In this document: positions 9,301 through 18,206 of the stretch, piece by piece
Layout of the letters: each line of letters opens with the position of its first letter
Numbering within the stretch: position 1 is the first letter of the stretch
Assembly (NCBI GenBank): GCA_964457335.1
Contig: CAYWGD010000018.1
Location: 20,487-84,486, forward strand
Reading direction: 5' to 3'
Length of the DNA stretch: 64,000 nt
Source: CAJBVW01 sp964457335
Lineage (GTDB): Bacteria; Myxococcota_A; UBA796; SXON01
Translations under genes and position numbers: made by a program
Notes under the pieces: generated by a model
Database searches by the model: none
Told to the model about the DNA's origin: nothing
The model's input: only the letters and a program-made list of their open reading frames with translations

Positions 9301-10318
9301 CGAGCGCGGCTGTCGCCTCGGCGTAGCCCGGCGCGACCTCGATCCGGCGAGCGCGTTGGGGACCGAGCGCCACCCAACCGAGGAGGCCGGACACGCAGAA
9401 GAGCAGCGCCATCACGGAGCCGTGGCGCGGGATCATCTCGGGGATGCCCCAGACGCGGAACGTGTAGCAGAGGGCGAGGGCCATCCCGACGAGGAGGCCG
9501 GCGCCGGACACCACGAGGAGCCCGCGCGCCGGGCCGGCGGGGACGCGGGGCGCCGCGGCGAACAGGAGCACGAAGCCCATCACGAAGTAGCCGGACTCCA
9601 TGAAGAGCGCGCCCGAGATCTCGACGGAGTGCAAGGCGTAGGCGATGCCGGTGGCGGTGAGGAGGGGGCCGAAGATGCCGCCCGCGCAGGTGAGGAGGAG
9701 CGCGCGCGACGCGGCGATCTGCCCTTCGCGCGCGAGGAAGCGGCCGAGGAGCCCGCACGAGAAGAGCGCCGTGAACCCGGCGTTGGTGAAGTGCACGGCC
9801 GAGAGCAGCACGATCGGGTCGGGGACCCCGAGCGGGTGGGCCCCGAGGCGCGCGGCCACGTACCAGAAGGCCGCGTGGGACAGGAACGCGGAGGAGGCGT
9901 CCACGGCGACCTCCTCCGGGTTGGTGAAGCCGCGTCGCAACGCGCGGAGCACGGACAGCCCCGTCCGGAGCCCGGTCACGAGCAGGTACGGCAACGCGAG
10001 AACGCCCGCCAGAGCGCCGATGGGCAGCCAATCCGCCACGACCGCGAGCACCGCGGCCGCGGGGTACGACACGAGCAGGAGCTCGCGCAGCGACGCCAGG
10101 TCCGGGCCGCCGGGAGGGTTGGCCGCGTCGTCGTCGAGGACCAGCGCCAGCGGCACGATCACCAGGATGGTCGCCTGCATGAAGAGGTCGAGCGCCTGGA
10201 ATCGACCGCTCGCGAAATTCCACGCGACCGTCGCGATCGTCACGGCGGCGCCGGCCGCGGCGAAGCGTAGCAGGGCGCGCTCGGAGCTCCTGTACGAGGC
10301 GAGGGGAATGGCGGGCAA
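6338..10318 (-). CDS. YndJ-like membrane domain + DUF5995 + cytochrome P450 triple fusion
   Basis: One uninterrupted frame of 1326 residues. Residues 15-630 are a polytopic membrane region with many hydrophobic segments and YndJ-like features (ALDLFMQATILVIVPLALVL, VHFTNAGFTALFSCGLLGR). Residues 660-880 resemble DUF5995 (FALGLANLYENALDRW, LLCLNAHLLHDHVESLL). Residues 895-1315 are a P450: ExxR at E1185-R1188 (REVRRFF), the downstream ERR-triad region DPGRFDPARFL, and the Cys loop HGGGAPEAHGCPG with haem ligand Cys1264. The loop resembles that of CYP152 peroxygenases (GGG...GHRCPG) more than standard FxxGxxxCxG. The TTG at 10318 is preferred because GAGGAGG stands 5 nt before it and no ATG/GTG fits. 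Its partner gene ends 65 bp upstream. The YndJ and DUF5995 calls are by pattern recall and less sure than the P450. Confidence 0.82.
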   Translation of the reverse strand: MPAIPLASYRSSERALLRFAAAGAAVTIATVAWNFASGRFQALDLFMQATILVIVPLALVLDDDAANPPGGPDLASLRELLLVSYPAAAVLAVVADWLPIGALAGVLALPYLLVTGLRTGLSVLRALRRGFTNPEEVAVDASSAFLSHAAFWYVAARLGAHPLGVPDPIVLLSAVHFTNAGFTALFSCGLLGRFLAREGQIAASRALLLTCAGGIFGPLLTATGIAYALHSVEISGALFMESGYFVMGFVLLFAAAPRVPAGPARGLLVVSGAGLLVGMALALCYTFRVWGIPEMIPRHGSVMALLFCVSGLLGWVALGPQRARRIEVAPGYAEATAALAALTVLPFLGQLLFGLRVSLGWHALDDGALGAWFGVHFETTNVVLQGMGALVGLSLGAAAACAPTTTRRVLHLTALGAWGATAALTPVVFDGLNDALRAGAGTGTTLADTVTAWQRWQGVRIALGVVGAGAVLVALHAGSRPATRTTHLPNALATALTGALVGGLALLGVLGVGWPKSAPTDALAWLQANLPGFRSLLVLLWGAALTFTTAALVAGWGSGARRRILLVVAILALAGVAAIDTLGNPDGRLLSASAASFGVALERWPDLQMARLTAASLALLALVLAPSSLAGGPLAPTVRAPLPLSRRAATAAPHRTLAEVEARLDVLAAEMAKAQDRMGIIAILYDTMFVVLRRHLAEGRFEDPAWVSRFALGLANLYENALDRWRAGDEDAVPPWWREAFAATGHGDGPVTHDHLLCLNAHLLHDHVESLLASDLDPWDGRHARDYRRIDRVLAESTPAATVRVAATFTPRLASVAGPAARLLGPVAHVVMEAVRQRAWNQAVAVMEAGGPAAATVALDRFEADVAASAVRLAESRKRPGLMRAFLRLVEGSSDPRLPPGDLGLPLLGQTLAYARDPAGFLRERRERYGNVHQARLLGRDLVVLAGAEAFALLGGAERERHFVRRGANPHHWTALMGGDTVAHVDGAARAERKRRLLDATSGAAALDAVPSLAAVLDEYGARWEGLGSFDWVPELRRCAYSTCDTLVRGAPASAEVPPDAGDVDALYDALYGPPFPLPLSPMARGLRWRNTFQADVRARLRAGTVTGDQGVLGRLVAGGARDPDVLAADLMQVWFGTYAALYCAWACSIVALARWPELRMRLADELSADGSPADAPYTLAFTREVRRFFPLTPNTLFSTVIRPFEIGGYRIPAGRVVIGAIDATHADPATFADPGRFDPARFLGAPPAGWVAHGGGAPEAHGCPGVALADAALTLFAARAAGRWAWALGGAPPEIARSGLPLPVGGLPVRFSVPSVATSGAAVAP

Positions 10319-10383
10319 GCTGCCTCCTCGTGTGGCGTGCGCGCGCGGAGCGTAGCACGGGTGCCGACGAGCCCGCGGAGCGC

Positions 10384-13320
10384 CTACCTCGTCGGATCGG
10401 GCAGGAGATGGTCGCGGATCACGCGGGCGGCGCGACGTGACACGCGCAAGAGCCAGTGCTCGGGCCCCAGGTCCTCGATTGGGAACGGGTCGGCGCGGCG
10501 GCGCGCCAGCACCGCGTTCGCGGCGGCGAGGCCCGACCGGACGGCGCGCTCCATCATCCAGGCGTCGTGTGACGCGGCCGTCCAATCCCCGCCGAGGTGC
10601 AGCCCGTCGACCCCGCTCTCCGCCCCGGGGCGCCGCGCCTCCTCGCCGGGCGCGAAGCGGGTGAACACCTCGCGATGCCGCTGCACGACGGAGTGACGCG
10701 GCGCCACCCCGCCGAGCGCGGGGTACACCCGCGCCACGTCCGAGCGCGCGCGCCTGAGCAGCTCCTGGTCGGAGAGGTCGATGCTGTCGAGCACCCGGTA
10801 GGCCTGGACCTCGATCACCCGGCCCTCGGTCCGGAGCAGGTCCGGGGTGATCGTGGAGAGGTCGAAGAAGTTGTCGATGAACGCGAAGCCGGGCGTCAAC
10901 GCCGTCTCGACCGGCCGCTCGATGATGACCTCGGGCGGGTACCAGAGGCGGACGACGACCACCGGCGTCGTGCCGAGCCCCGCGACCCGGCTACGGAGCT
11001 CGTCGGGGACGCCGTCCGAGCCCGCGAGGAGCCGCGCGGCGGCGTGGACGTCGGTGGCCACGATCACGTCGCGGGCCGCGAGCCGCTCCGCCTCCTCCAG
11101 CCCCTCGATCACCCAGTCGGCGCCGTCCTCCCGCACCGCGAGCGCCTCCATCGGCGCGGTGGCGGGGCCGCGCACGACGCGCCCGTCCGGCTCGAACTCG
11201 CTGCCGTGGCAGGGGCACCTGAAGCGACCGGCCGCCGGCTCCCAGTCGACCGGGCAGCCCATGTGCGGGCACCGATCGCGCAGCGCCCGCGGCGCGCCGG
11301 CCCCACGCCCGAGCCACACCGCAGCCGCGCCGTCCCGCTGCCACTCGCCGTCGCCCAACGTCGGGGCGGGCCGCCGGAGCCGCGCCCCGCCCGCCTCGGC
11401 CCGTCGCACGTCCACCCCGCAGACCTCGTCCTGCTCGATGCGCACGCGCTCGACCCGCACGCCGGTGGCGACCTCCACGCCCGCTTCGCGCAGCCGCGCC
11501 ACGATGGGATCGAACACCACGTCCGCGGGCAGCCCCCGCGCCCATCGCGTCGCGATGGAGGGCTGGTCGTGCACGACGTAGAACTGCAGGCCCGACAGCA
11601 CACAGGCGGCGGACACCCGATCCGACGTCGTGAAGTCGAAGGAGAGCACGAAGGTCTCGAGGAGCCGGTCGCGGATGCGGCGCGACGTGCTCGTGCGGTC
11701 GAGCAGGGTGGCGAAGGAGATCCGGTCGTAGCGGGCGTAGTCCCGGGCGTGGTCGAACGCGAGGATGTGCACGAACGCCCGCGCGCCGCCGACGAGCTCC
11801 CGCAGGCCCAGGTAGGGCGCCCGCACGACCTGGAGCGCCAGGTACAGTGGACTCGGGAGGCTCCGCTTCCAGACCTCCGCGGTCCAGCGGCCGCCCTCCG
11901 CGAGGACGAGCTCGCTGGAGAACGCCTCCTTGAGCGCCACCCGCGGGTCGACGCCGGCCCAGCGCATCAGCTCGTCGAAGTTCAGGTAGTTGCGCCACCA
12001 GCCGTGCACCCCGTGCTCGTGGCTCCGCCCGTCCTCCCGGAAGCTGACGACCTTCCCGCCGACGCGCGGCGCGGCCTCCAGGAGGCGCACCGGGAGCCCC
12101 CGGCGGGCCAGCGCGGCGGCCGCGGCCAGCCCGGCCGGGCCCGCGCCCACCACGACCACGGTCGCGGGGTCCGGAGCGGGGCGGGGGCGTGCCCCTTCGC
12201 GCGCGCGTCGCCGCGACGCGTCCACGCGATCGAGCTCGTCGAGGAGGTCGCGCCCCACGCCCGGGGGCTCCTGCCGCCGCGCCGCCTCCGCGTGTGTCGC
12301 GCCCTCGTCGAGGAGCCGGTCGAGCGTGCGCCAGCGATCGTCGTCGAGGTCCGGGAGGGCGAACGTCGGGGGCAGCCGGAACGCGGGGCCGGCGACCTCG
12401 TCGGCGTCGCCGCCCGCCCGCCGGGGGAGCCGCGTGATCCACCCCGCGAGGGGCCCCAACGCCGCGCGCATCTCCACGAGCGCGATGTCCACGAGGTAGC
12501 GCCGCGCCTCCGTGTCGCGTGGCGTCACCAGCGCGTGCGCGAGGGCGTGGACGAGGAGCCGGTAGTGGTGGTCGAACAGCGCCATCCAGGCGAGCGCGCG
12601 CGGCGCATCCACCACCTCGACGGGACGCCCGTCCCCCCGGAACCGGGGCAGCGGCGCGGCGCGCAGCTCCGGCGGCCACGCGCGGAACAGCGCGATCAGG
12701 CGCTCGCAGTGGGACGTGACGCCGTCGTGCTCGTCGAGGCCCTCGCCCTCCCAGGTGATGTGCTCGATCGCGCGCACCGCCTCAGCGATGGTGCCGACGG
12801 AGGGGACGTTCATCCCCGCCCACTCCTCGCCGGTGCCGCGGTAGGCCGGCGCGTGCGCGGACACCACGTCCTCGGGGAGCTGCCGGAGGAGCGACAGGAG
12901 CCGCTCGTACACGAGCCCCACCCGGCGCGTGGGGGCCCCCGCGCCGATCCCCGCGGCGGCGAGCACGTCGGGCGGCATCCGCGCGACGTCGCGCGGCATC
13001 TCCGCGACCGCGAAGCGCGCGACCGCCGCCCGGTCCACGGGCTCCAGGAACACGCCCCCGTCCGGCTCGTCCTCGCCGAGCCCCGCCATCCGCCCGAGGT
13101 CCAGCGGCGCCCCGAGCAGCCGGGCCACGTTGAGGACCGTCAGCTGGTGCGCCATCTCCTCGCGCGCGAGGGCGAGGAACGCGGTGCGCGCCTCTCGGCC
13201 GAAGCCCGTGTCACCCGGGATCGACCAGGCCGCGTAGAGGTAGCGGATCGCGAAGGCGTGCTCGATTCGGGCCGCCATCCCCACGAGGCGGACGACTTCG
13301 TCGTGCAGGGGCGTCGTCAT
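10384..13320 (-). CDS. ferritin-like domain + amine oxidase/carotenoid desaturase-like flavoprotein with inserted Rieske domain
   Basis: A 978-residue fusion. Residues 1-290 form an all-helical ferritin-like domain of the VioB type (E20-H21, E54-E55-M-A-H58, E186-H187). Residues 385-940 are an FAD amine-oxidase fold: VVVVGAGPAGLAAAAALARR at 388, then RVGGKVVSF and C-terminal GLHLGGDWTAASHDAWMMERAV. Within it, residues 655-735 carry a Rieske [2Fe-2S] domain: ligands C684, H686, C702 and H705, plus C689 and C704 placed like the disulfide of bc1-type Rieske proteins. From memory, CruE/CrtU-type carotenoid desaturase/methyltransferases also combine FAD and Rieske domains, so a lipophilic polyene substrate is plausible but unproven. 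First gene of the presumed eight-gene operon. Confidence 0.88.
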   Translation of the reverse strand: MTTPLHDEVVRLVGMAARIEHAFAIRYLYAAWSIPGDTGFGREARTAFLALAREEMAHQLTVLNVARLLGAPLDLGRMAGLGEDEPDGGVFLEPVDRAAVARFAVAEMPRDVARMPPDVLAAAGIGAGAPTRRVGLVYERLLSLLRQLPEDVVSAHAPAYRGTGEEWAGMNVPSVGTIAEAVRAIEHITWEGEGLDEHDGVTSHCERLIALFRAWPPELRAAPLPRFRGDGRPVEVVDAPRALAWMALFDHHYRLLVHALAHALVTPRDTEARRYLVDIALVEMRAALGPLAGWITRLPRRAGGDADEVAGPAFRLPPTFALPDLDDDRWRTLDRLLDEGATHAEAARRQEPPGVGRDLLDELDRVDASRRRAREGARPRPAPDPATVVVVGAGPAGLAAAAALARRGLPVRLLEAAPRVGGKVVSFREDGRSHEHGVHGWWRNYLNFDELMRWAGVDPRVALKEAFSSELVLAEGGRWTAEVWKRSLPSPLYLALQVVRAPYLGLRELVGGARAFVHILAFDHARDYARYDRISFATLLDRTSTSRRIRDRLLETFVLSFDFTTSDRVSAACVLSGLQFYVVHDQPSIATRWARGLPADVVFDPIVARLREAGVEVATGVRVERVRIEQDEVCGVDVRRAEAGGARLRRPAPTLGDGEWQRDGAAAVWLGRGAGAPRALRDRCPHMGCPVDWEPAAGRFRCPCHGSEFEPDGRVVRGPATAPMEALAVREDGADWVIEGLEEAERLAARDVIVATDVHAAARLLAGSDGVPDELRSRVAGLGTTPVVVVRLWYPPEVIIERPVETALTPGFAFIDNFFDLSTITPDLLRTEGRVIEVQAYRVLDSIDLSDQELLRRARSDVARVYPALGGVAPRHSVVQRHREVFTRFAPGEEARRPGAESGVDGLHLGGDWTAASHDAWMMERAVRSGLAAANAVLARRRADPFPIEDLGPEHWLLRVSRRAARVIRDHLLPDPTR

Positions 13321-13328
13321 GATCCGCT

Positions 13329-13365
13329 CCGCTGGTGGCGCGTGTGTACCACGCGTCGCCAGCGG
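13329..13365. promoter_or_regulatory. imperfect 16-bp palindrome between the sigma-54 activator and the first operon gene
   Basis: Arms 13329-13344 and 13350-13365 are complementary at 14 of 16 positions around a 5-nt centre (TGTAC). It fills most of the 57-bp gap between the activator stop (13378) and the ATG of the ferritin/FAD/Rieske gene (13320). It could be an operator or a hairpin terminator/attenuator. There is no T-run. In the transcribed minus strand the two mismatches are A-C pairs rather than wobbles, which slightly favours an operator. Confidence 0.5.
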
Positions 13366-13377
13366 CGGACGATCGGC

Positions 13378-15159
<1,782 letters not shown>

Positions 15160-15187
15160 GGTGGCCGGGAGTATATCCGCTAGCCCC

Positions 15188-15943
15188 TCAAAACGAGCCG
15201 CTCAACGTCACCGTCGTCGGGCCGACCGCCATCGTCAGGCGCCGCTTCCCCGACCAGGCGCCCGTCTCGATCGCGATGGGGGCGAGGTAGGAGAGCACGC
15301 CGGCCGCCGCGAAGGAGCGGTTGATCCAGGCCTCCCGGTTGAAGGCCTCGAGATCGGCCGCCTGCTCCTCGGGGAACTTCCCGCCTTGCGGGTACTTGTT
15401 CGAGAGGTCCACGTACAGCGCCGCGCTCACCCCGAGCCCGACGAGCTGGAGCCCGCCGATCAGCACGCCCGCCGCGGGCTTCTTGTCGACGAAGTAGCCG
15501 ACGCCGAAGGGCACGACCGAGCGCCACGGCCAAGGTTCGCGCTCGGGTTCGAGCTCGGGCGGGTCTTCGTCGGGCGGGAGCTGGTCGGGTGGCGGCTCCG
15601 CGAGCGCTCGGCGCACCGACTCGAAGTAGGCGACCACCTCCGGCGAGTGGGCCACCGGATCGATCGGGTAGTCGGGCGCCTCGTCCAGCAGGGTCTCGAA
15701 GACGTTCCGGGCCGCGCCGGCCCCGCCCTCGGCGAACAGGAGGTCGCCGAGCCACAGGAGCGCCTCGCGACGCACCTCGGCCGGGAGGTCGGGCCCGAGC
15801 GCCAGCAGGGCTTGCAGCTCGCTCCGCGCGCCCGCGGCGTCACCGTCGAGGTACCGCTGGACGGCGTGCGTGAGCGCCGCGTGCGAAGCGTCGTCCTCCG
15901 CCCACGCGACCTCGACCATCATCGCGAGGGCGGCCGCCAGCAT
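15188..15943 (-). CDS. exported TPR-like protein with two hydrophobic segments, function unknown
   Basis: 251 residues. The N-terminus is a short signal-like stretch (MLAAALAMMVEVAWA, cut after AWA). Residues 20-110 are helical and TPR-like (HAVQRYLDGDAAGARSELQA, EALLWLGDLLFAEGGAGAA). An acidic/proline linker follows, then a Trp-rich PWPWRSVVPFGVGYF segment and two hydrophobic stretches (AAGVLIGGLQLVGLGVSAAL; SFAAAGVLSYLAPIAI). Myxobacterial genomes hold many such repeat-plus-membrane proteins near kinases. It lies 28 bp after the sigma-54 activator start on the same strand, so it precedes the activator in transcription order and may share its transcript. No enzymatic motif is visible. Confidence 0.7.
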   Translation of the reverse strand: MLAAALAMMVEVAWAEDDASHAALTHAVQRYLDGDAAGARSELQALLALGPDLPAEVRREALLWLGDLLFAEGGAGAARNVFETLLDEAPDYPIDPVAHSPEVVAYFESVRRALAEPPPDQLPPDEDPPELEPEREPWPWRSVVPFGVGYFVDKKPAAGVLIGGLQLVGLGVSAALYVDLSNKYPQGGKFPEEQAADLEAFNREAWINRSFAAAGVLSYLAPIAIETGAWSGKRRLTMAVGPTTVTLSGSF

Positions 15944-16059
15944 GGCGCGGAGGGTAGCCGTCCAGAGCGGTGACGGTCAACCCGCTCGCGCGGACTCCGG
16001 TGCGCGCGGGAGCGGCGCGGGCGTCACGACGCGGGCGGTCCGGCGCTTCGAACGCTCGG

Positions 16060-17745
16060 CTATCGCCCCGAGTCGGACGCCGTGTCGCCGCCGGAGGTGT
16101 CGCCGCCGGAGGTGTCGCCGCCGGAGGTGTCGCCGCCGGAGGTGTCGCCGCCGGAGGTGTCCTCGCCGGAGGTGTCCTTGGCGGAGGTGTCGCCGCCGGT
16201 GTCCCCGGTGTCGCCGCCGCCGGTGTCGGTGACGTCCTCGCCCTCGGGGAGCGAGACGCGGAGCGAGAAGGCGCCCTGGCTGTCGGAGATGGCCTGCCCC
16301 AGCAGCAGGCCGGATCCGGCGTCGTAGACCTGCACGGAGCCGTAGGCGACCGGCAGATCGTCGTAGCTGAGCACGCCCTCGACCAGCACGCCGACCTCGA
16401 GCTCCAGGAGGAGGTCGGTGGAGGGGGCGTCGACGGACACGTACCGGACGGCGCCGTCGGCGGTCGACGCGGGGGTGAGCGTCAGGACCAGCGGCACGTT
16501 CGGGACGGCGAGGTCGAAGCGCCCGTCCCCGTCGGTGTAGGTGTGGTAGACGTTGCCGGCGAAGCCGACCTCGGTGGCGACGACCAGGGCCTGGCCGGCG
16601 GGTGTGCCCTCCACGTCCAGGACCGTGCCCCCGAGCCGCGTGGCGGCCTCGAGCCGGAAGGGCCCGAGCGAGGTGTCGGCGTCGATCCGCCGCCCGCCCA
16701 CGCGGAGCGGGGAGAGCGTGGGCTCGGCCTGCGCGGGGGGCATGATCTCGATGTCGTAGGTGCCGGGGAGGAGCTCGCGGCTGATGAAGTCGCCCTGGGG
16801 CGTGCCCACGTTCTCGACGACGAGCGAGCCCACGCCGCCGTCCAGCGCGGTCGACGTGAAGCGGACGCGCGGCTCGGCGACCTGCTCGCCACCGGGGTCG
16901 ACCACGGCGCCGTCGGCGGTGGCGCCCTCCACCGCGCCGAGGCCGATCGCCAGCTCGACGCCGTCCTCGCTCTCGACGAGGACGGGCAGCGACACCGCCG
17001 GGGCCACGCGGCCCGGCTCGGTGGTCGGCCCGCCCACCACTTCGAGCGTGTACTCGCCGATCTCGTCGACGCGCGCGACGTACCAGCCCGTCGCGTCGGT
17101 GGTGAACGTGCCGCTCGTGAGCACGTCGTCCCCGGCGACGCGGGAGATCCGCATCTGCACGCCCTCGATGCCCTGCTCGACGCCGAAGACGAGCCCGGTG
17201 ACCCGCCCGTAGACGGGGATGCCCGCCTCGATGGACTGGTCCCAGCCCGTGGTGTCCGCGGTGGGCGCGGCGACGACCCGGAGGGGCGCCATCGAGGCGT
17301 CCTGCGGCACGATCGCGATGGAGAAACGCTCCGGCTTGTAGGCCGGATACGCGAGCGTGAACGTGCCGTCCTCGGCGCTCACCGCGGAGCCGCTCAGGCG
17401 GCCGTTCCCGGGGAGCGCGCGGAGCGTCGCGACGAGCGGCTCGGTGCTGGTCGGCGGGCCGAAGCTCCAGCCCCGCGCGACCTCGGCCGTGAGCGTGCCG
17501 CTGATGGTGCGGGTGGGGATGAGCTCGACGTCGAGGCCCTCGTAGGCCCCTGGGGCGACGATCGTGGACTGGGGGAGGAGCGTGCCGTCCCCCGCGGACG
17601 TGGGCGGGAGCACGTCGAGCCGCAGCGTGCCCTCGGCGAGCTCGCCGCCGCCGGTGTCGAACCAGCTGGCGTTCTTGTCCATGGCGTCGTTGTAGGAGCA
17701 GCCGGCGAGCAGCGCGCCGACCAGGATCGCGGGGAGGGCACGCAT
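16060..17745 (-). CDS. lipoprotein with carboxypeptidase-regulatory-like beta domains and a DTSGG repeat tail
   Basis: 561 residues. The lipobox is LLAGC in MRALPAILVGALLAGC. The body is a series of beta-sandwich units of the carboxypeptidase regulatory-like type (TISGTLTAEVARG, IPVYGRVTGLVFG, ATRLGGTVLDVEGTPAGQAL, LVEGVLSYDDLPVAYG). The C-terminal 60 residues are almost pure D/T/S/G, with five perfect and several degenerate DTSGG units. The ATG at 17745 shares one base with the upstream stop (TGATG), giving a signal peptide directly at the start. Presumed surface-exposed structural lipoprotein, third gene of the Ser/Thr kinase operon. Such acidic low-complexity regions usually act as flexible spacers; a C-terminal position is less common. 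Confidence 0.82.
   Translation of the reverse strand: MRALPAILVGALLAGCSYNDAMDKNASWFDTGGGELAEGTLRLDVLPPTSAGDGTLLPQSTIVAPGAYEGLDVELIPTRTISGTLTAEVARGWSFGPPTSTEPLVATLRALPGNGRLSGSAVSAEDGTFTLAYPAYKPERFSIAIVPQDASMAPLRVVAAPTADTTGWDQSIEAGIPVYGRVTGLVFGVEQGIEGVQMRISRVAGDDVLTSGTFTTDATGWYVARVDEIGEYTLEVVGGPTTEPGRVAPAVSLPVLVESEDGVELAIGLGAVEGATADGAVVDPGGEQVAEPRVRFTSTALDGGVGSLVVENVGTPQGDFISRELLPGTYDIEIMPPAQAEPTLSPLRVGGRRIDADTSLGPFRLEAATRLGGTVLDVEGTPAGQALVVATEVGFAGNVYHTYTDGDGRFDLAVPNVPLVLTLTPASTADGAVRYVSVDAPSTDLLLELEVGVLVEGVLSYDDLPVAYGSVQVYDAGSGLLLGQAISDSQGAFSLRVSLPEGEDVTDTGGGDTGDTGGDTSAKDTSGEDTSGGDTSGGDTSGGDTSGGDTSGGDTASDSGR
16082..16201. repeat. 15-bp minisatellite inside a lipoprotein gene
   Basis: Five perfect head-to-tail copies of GTGTCGCCGCCGGAG (16082-16156) are followed by three degenerate copies to 16201. 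On the coding strand each unit reads as Asp-Thr-Ser-Gly-Gly. The perfect copies at the 3' end of the gene suggest recent expansion by slippage, so length may vary between strains. Confidence 0.9.
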
Positions 17746-18206
17746 CAGAGCACCTCCATCGGCCACTGAAGGCGGACGGCGTCGTTCACGCCGTCGTCCA
17801 CGAGGCAGGTCAGCACCTGGCCGTCCAGGCCGGTGTCGTGCTCGAAGTGCACCTGGCTGCCGGCGGCCGAGCCCTGGTCGTAGGGGACGGGCGAGGCGTT
17901 GCCGACGTAGCCGTCGTCGGAGAGGATCCAGGTGAACCCGATCTCGTCGCCGTCCGCGTCATCCGCGATCACCAGCACGGTCTTGCCGCCCTCGCCGATG
18001 GTGATCGGCTCGTTCGGGTCGACGGTGAAGGCGAAGGGGTCGGGAGGCACGTTCTCCTCGAGGGTGGGCATCGGGCCGAGGTAGAAGCAGCCCGACGCGA
18101 CGAAGAGGCAGCAAGCGGCGTGCCAGGGCGCCACGAGGCGCGTTGCACCTGGGGTTCCGGCGGAACGCCCCCCAGGGGTGCGCACGCTCCGCGACAGGGA
18201 GGTCAC
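17745..18206 (-). CDS. small lipoprotein, unknown function
   Basis: 153 residues starting at GTG 18206, which overlaps the kinase stop as GTGA. The N-terminal 30 residues are Arg-containing and lead into a lipobox (HAACCLFVASGC, cut before Cys), so it is probably anchored in a membrane. The mature part has a beta-rich Ig-like look (PFAFTVDPNEPITIGEGGKT, GDEIGFTWILSDDGYVG, GQVLTCLVDDGVNDAVRLQW), as in cadherin- or PKD-like domains. It overlaps the following lipoprotein start by one base. Position between a transmembrane kinase and a large lipoprotein suggests these three products act together at the envelope. Confidence 0.78.
   Translation of the reverse strand: MTSLSRSVRTPGGRSAGTPGATRLVAPWHAACCLFVASGCFYLGPMPTLEENVPPDPFAFTVDPNEPITIGEGGKTVLVIADDADGDEIGFTWILSDDGYVGNASPVPYDQGSAAGSQVHFEHDTGLDGQVLTCLVDDGVNDAVRLQWPMEVL

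Noticed and set aside
6098..10270. A 1390-codon open frame on the plus strand opposite the P450 fusion
   Set aside because: It is Arg/His/Glu-rich without domains and is the antisense of a gene with clear P450 motifs. Long antisense frames are expected at this GC content.
6338..13320. Violacein/indolocarbazole-like cluster, because of a VioB-type ferritin domain next to a P450
   Set aside because: No VioA/RebO tryptophan oxidase, no VioC/VioD, and the flavoprotein part resembles carotenoid desaturases with a Rieske insert.
16082..16201. CRISPR-like regular repeat
   Set aside because: The units are 15 bp with no spacers and lie in frame inside a lipoprotein gene, so it is a coding minisatellite.
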